DNA of 7,596 nucleotides from the NCBI GenBank assembly GCA_946478775.1, contig CAMLDR010000197.1, forward strand, positions 1 through 7,596. Reading direction: 5' to 3'. A program made the translations under genes and the position numbers. Source of the stretch: an uncultured Flavobacteriales bacterium (lineage in GTDB: Bacteria > Bacteroidota > Bacteroidia > Flavobacteriales > Crocinitomicaceae). Of the stretch, positions 6,021 to 7,596 are shown piece by piece. The notes below the pieces were generated by a model that saw nothing but the letters and a program-made list of their open reading frames with translations, was not told the origin of the DNA and did not search any database. Position 1 is the stretch's first letter; each line of letters begins with the position of its first letter.

Positions 6021-6965
6021 TTAGAACTTAGCTCTGTAACGGCGTTTTCCAAATTTCATCGGTCCGCTTCTGGTTCCTGCCTTATATGTAATATTCCGTG
6101 TCACCATGATATTCACATACAGGAACGCATCTTTCTGCTTATCACCTCTTTGACTGCCCGGATTAAATGCTGAAGGATTATTTGACGGATTGGATAAATA
6201 AGCCGCCTGTGGTCCATAGGTTGCTCCGATAATCGCAGGATCATAATATGTTCCGTGAACATCATCAATATAATCAGAGAATGTTTTTACATAACATGCT
6301 TCCAGACCAATTCTCCACATACGGTTAATTCCCATACGGAATCCAATCCCCAAAGGAACGGTCATTGTAATTCTTTTGTATTCGGCAGGACCACCGGGAA
6401 GACCTTGTCCCTCCGTGTGTAACGGGTTCAACGCAACCCAACCTCCCTGATACATCGCTTTCGGATTGTAGTACATCGCTCCGATTCCGGCAATCAGGTA
6501 TAGCTGTTCGTTGTGATCGGTAAATCCTTTCAATCCTGGAATGTTATACCTGCGGCCGATTTTCTCATTGGCCAAAACAATAATCTCAAATCGCTGGCTC
6601 AACATGACGAAAAACGAACGGAAACTCAGGTTTCTCATATTTCGGATCGGTTCAGCTGTCAATGCATCATTACCACGCAGCATTCCCAGGTTTACCATGG
6701 TTGAAGTTGCGTAATAAGGATGAAAGCGGTATCTGAACGATGCAGAACCTCCAAAATGCGTCGAGTTAAAATCGATGTCTTTCAAACTGTAATCCGTACC
6801 AATTTGATTCGCACCTCCCAAGTCTCCTAAGAAACTGGTTGCGCCCAGACCGATAGAAATTTCCTTCTTGTTCATTGCCCAATTTCGCTGTGTATTGAAA
6901 TTGGAACTCTGCGCAAGTGAAATTGTTGAAACTATAGATAAAATAGTTAGAGTTATGTACCTCAT
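6021..6965 (-). CDS. Outer-membrane beta-barrel protein, DUF6089-like (314 aa)
   Basis: A signal peptide (1-18 or 19, ending ISLAQ) is followed by alternating aromatic strands typical of a small outer-membrane barrel. These include KEISIGLGATSFLGDLGG (34-51), THFGGSASFRYRFHPYYATSTM, LSFRSFFVMLSQRFEIIV, EQLYLIAGIGAMYYNP, ITMTVPLGIGFRMGINRMWRIGLEACYVKTFSDYIDDVHGTYYDP and AFLYVNIMVTRNITY. The start (GLGATSFLGDLGG then a barrel) and the EACY..TFSDYIDDVHGTYYD segment recall Bacteroidota DUF6089 proteins, a group that, as I recall, includes the type IX secretion component PorG. This protein is longer than typical PorG, so I do not assign that role. The C-terminus is basic (MKFGKRRYRAKF), which would probably sit in the periplasm. 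It stands alone: a terminator precedes it and another follows it. No convincing promoter was found in the 197 bp upstream. Confidence 0.8.
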   Translation of the reverse strand: MRYITLTILSIVSTISLAQSSNFNTQRNWAMNKKEISIGLGATSFLGDLGGANQIGTDYSLKDIDFNSTHFGGSASFRYRFHPYYATSTMVNLGMLRGNDALTAEPIRNMRNLSFRSFFVMLSQRFEIIVLANEKIGRRYNIPGLKGFTDHNEQLYLIAGIGAMYYNPKAMYQGGWVALNPLHTEGQGLPGGPAEYKRITMTVPLGIGFRMGINRMWRIGLEACYVKTFSDYIDDVHGTYYDPAIIGATYGPQAAYLSNPSNNPSAFNPGSQRGDKQKDAFLYVNIMVTRNITYKAGTRSGPMKFGKRRYRAKF

Positions 6966-7123
6966 TCTAAAAATTTATGTTGTAGTAGAATCCACGACCG
7001 CTAAATTAAGATTTTTAAATAACAGCCACCTAAAAATTTTGTTGCTTTTTTTTAAAACGACATTGTTAATGAATAAGTAACCTGTTTTATTGAATGATTT
7101 TTTCACAAATCCAAAAAATATGT

Positions 7124-7156
7124 AAAAAAAGGCCTTCCAAATATATGGAAGACCTT
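7124..7156 (-). terminator. Intrinsic terminator after the ECF sigma factor gene
   Basis: On the minus strand AAGGTCTTCCA, a 6-nt loop and TGGAAGGCCTT form an 11-bp stem with one G-U pair, followed at once by seven T (7130-7124). It begins 6 bp after the stop codon. This is a textbook Rho-independent terminator and separates the sigma factor gene from the downstream barrel gene. Confidence 0.9.
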
Positions 7157-7162
7157 CTCTCT

Positions 7163-7596
7163 TTATGCTGCGTATCTGCTTAAGAAATATTCTCTTAGCT
7201 TCTCCAATGCTCTGAAAGTTTTCACTTTCGCATTGTTTTCAGTAATACCAATTGATTCTCCGATTTCTTTGAAACTTAATTGTTCAAAAAACCGCATCTC
7301 AATCAACTTCAATTGTTCTTCTTTTAACTTTTGCATTGCCGCTAAAAGCAATGATTGATTGTGCTCTAATTCTTGATTGTCAAAAAATAACGTGTCGAAA
7401 ATTGGAATCTGAACATGGTCCATAGAAACCGTTCTGTTCGACTGCATTTCCCGATAGGATTGGTACAATTCGCTTTTGGCTATTCGATAAAGCCATGAAC
7501 CGAACGGTACACCGCGGTCTTCATACTTCGATAAATTCTTAATCGCCTTGATAAAGACTTGCGAAGCGACATCGTGGGCTTGCTCCGGGTCTTCCA
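7163..7596 (-). CDS. ECF-type RNA polymerase sigma factor, N-terminus cut by the window edge
   Basis: This is a sigma-70 family factor of the extracytoplasmic function type, which directs RNA polymerase to a set of promoters in response to a signal. No start codon is needed within the window: the frame is open to the right edge and encodes EDPEQAHDVASQVFIKAIKNL, then YEDRGVPFGSWLYRIAKSEL, which is sigma region 2.2-2.4. A linker of about 50 residues leads to region 4: LLLAAMQKLKEEQLKLIEMRFFEQLSFKEIGESIG, then ITENNAKVKTFRALEKLREYF, a helix-turn-helix for -35 recognition. About 144 residues are present; the usual 170-200 suggests 30-50 are missing. A TTG at 7468 could be taken as a start but would remove region 2, so it is not the true start. 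No anti-sigma gene follows: the gene ends 6 bp before a terminator. Confidence 0.92.
   Translation of the reverse strand, partial: EDPEQAHDVASQVFIKAIKNLSKYEDRGVPFGSWLYRIAKSELYQSYREMQSNRTVSMDHVQIPIFDTLFFDNQELEHNQSLLLAAMQKLKEEQLKLIEMRFFEQLSFKEIGESIGITENNAKVKTFRALEKLREYFLSRYAA

Noticed and set aside
6966..7123. Promoter for the outer-membrane barrel gene in the AT-rich gap
   Set aside because: The nearest -7 match (TAATTTAG on the minus strand, at about 7001-7008) has a mismatch and no TTG at the right distance. The AT-rich composition gives many weak matches, so none is called.
35..7596. Mobile element, CRISPR array, tRNA or rRNA
   Set aside because: I found no transposase or integrase motifs, no regularly spaced repeats, no tRNA cloverleaf and no rRNA signature on either strand.

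Overview
This is a stretch of a Bacteroidota genome, most likely from the Flavobacteriales. The evidence is a TonB-dependent receptor with an N-terminal carboxypeptidase-regulatory-like domain, several small Bacteroidota-type lipoproteins, a DUF6089-like outer-membrane barrel, and three promoters that fit the Bacteroidota pattern TTG-N19/20-TAnnTTTG. Shine-Dalgarno sequences are not obvious. A genus cannot be fixed from the sequence. All eight genes lie on the minus strand, so transcription runs from high to low coordinates. The first 34 bases are not genomic: they match an Illumina TruSeq read-2 adapter, so the left end is an untrimmed assembly edge. The right end cuts through a gene.

Read in the direction of transcription, the window opens with an ECF sigma factor whose N-terminus is off the edge, closed by a classic intrinsic terminator (7124-7156). 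After an AT-rich gap of about 200 bp comes an outer-membrane beta-barrel protein (6021-6965) with its own terminator (5963-5998). The promoter of the next unit is folded into that terminator. This unit is pyrD (class 2 dihydroorotate dehydrogenase), an overlapping HMG-CoA lyase-like gene, and a 215-aa lipoprotein 14 bp later. A palindromic repeat-like hairpin (3314-3374) then precedes a 139-aa lipoprotein with no promoter I could recognise.

A cysteine-rich 149-aa lipoprotein follows as a single-gene unit with a strong promoter match (2795-2824) and a terminator (2282-2309). The last unit is probably for metal acquisition. It comprises a short His/Cys-rich membrane-anchored or exported protein resembling DUF2946 and, 55 bp downstream, a TonB-dependent receptor whose plug resembles the ZnuD-type zinc receptors. 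A perfect 6-3-6 inverted repeat (2234-2248) overlaps the spacer of this unit's candidate promoter, where a Fur/Zur-type repressor could act. The receptor lacks the end of its barrel, and its last seven apparent residues include adapter sequence.

The units do not form a single pathway. They are housekeeping pyrimidine synthesis and acyl-CoA metabolism next to envelope and metal-uptake functions. No tRNA, rRNA, CRISPR array, transposase or phage gene was seen, and no gene-free stretch exceeds 300 bp.
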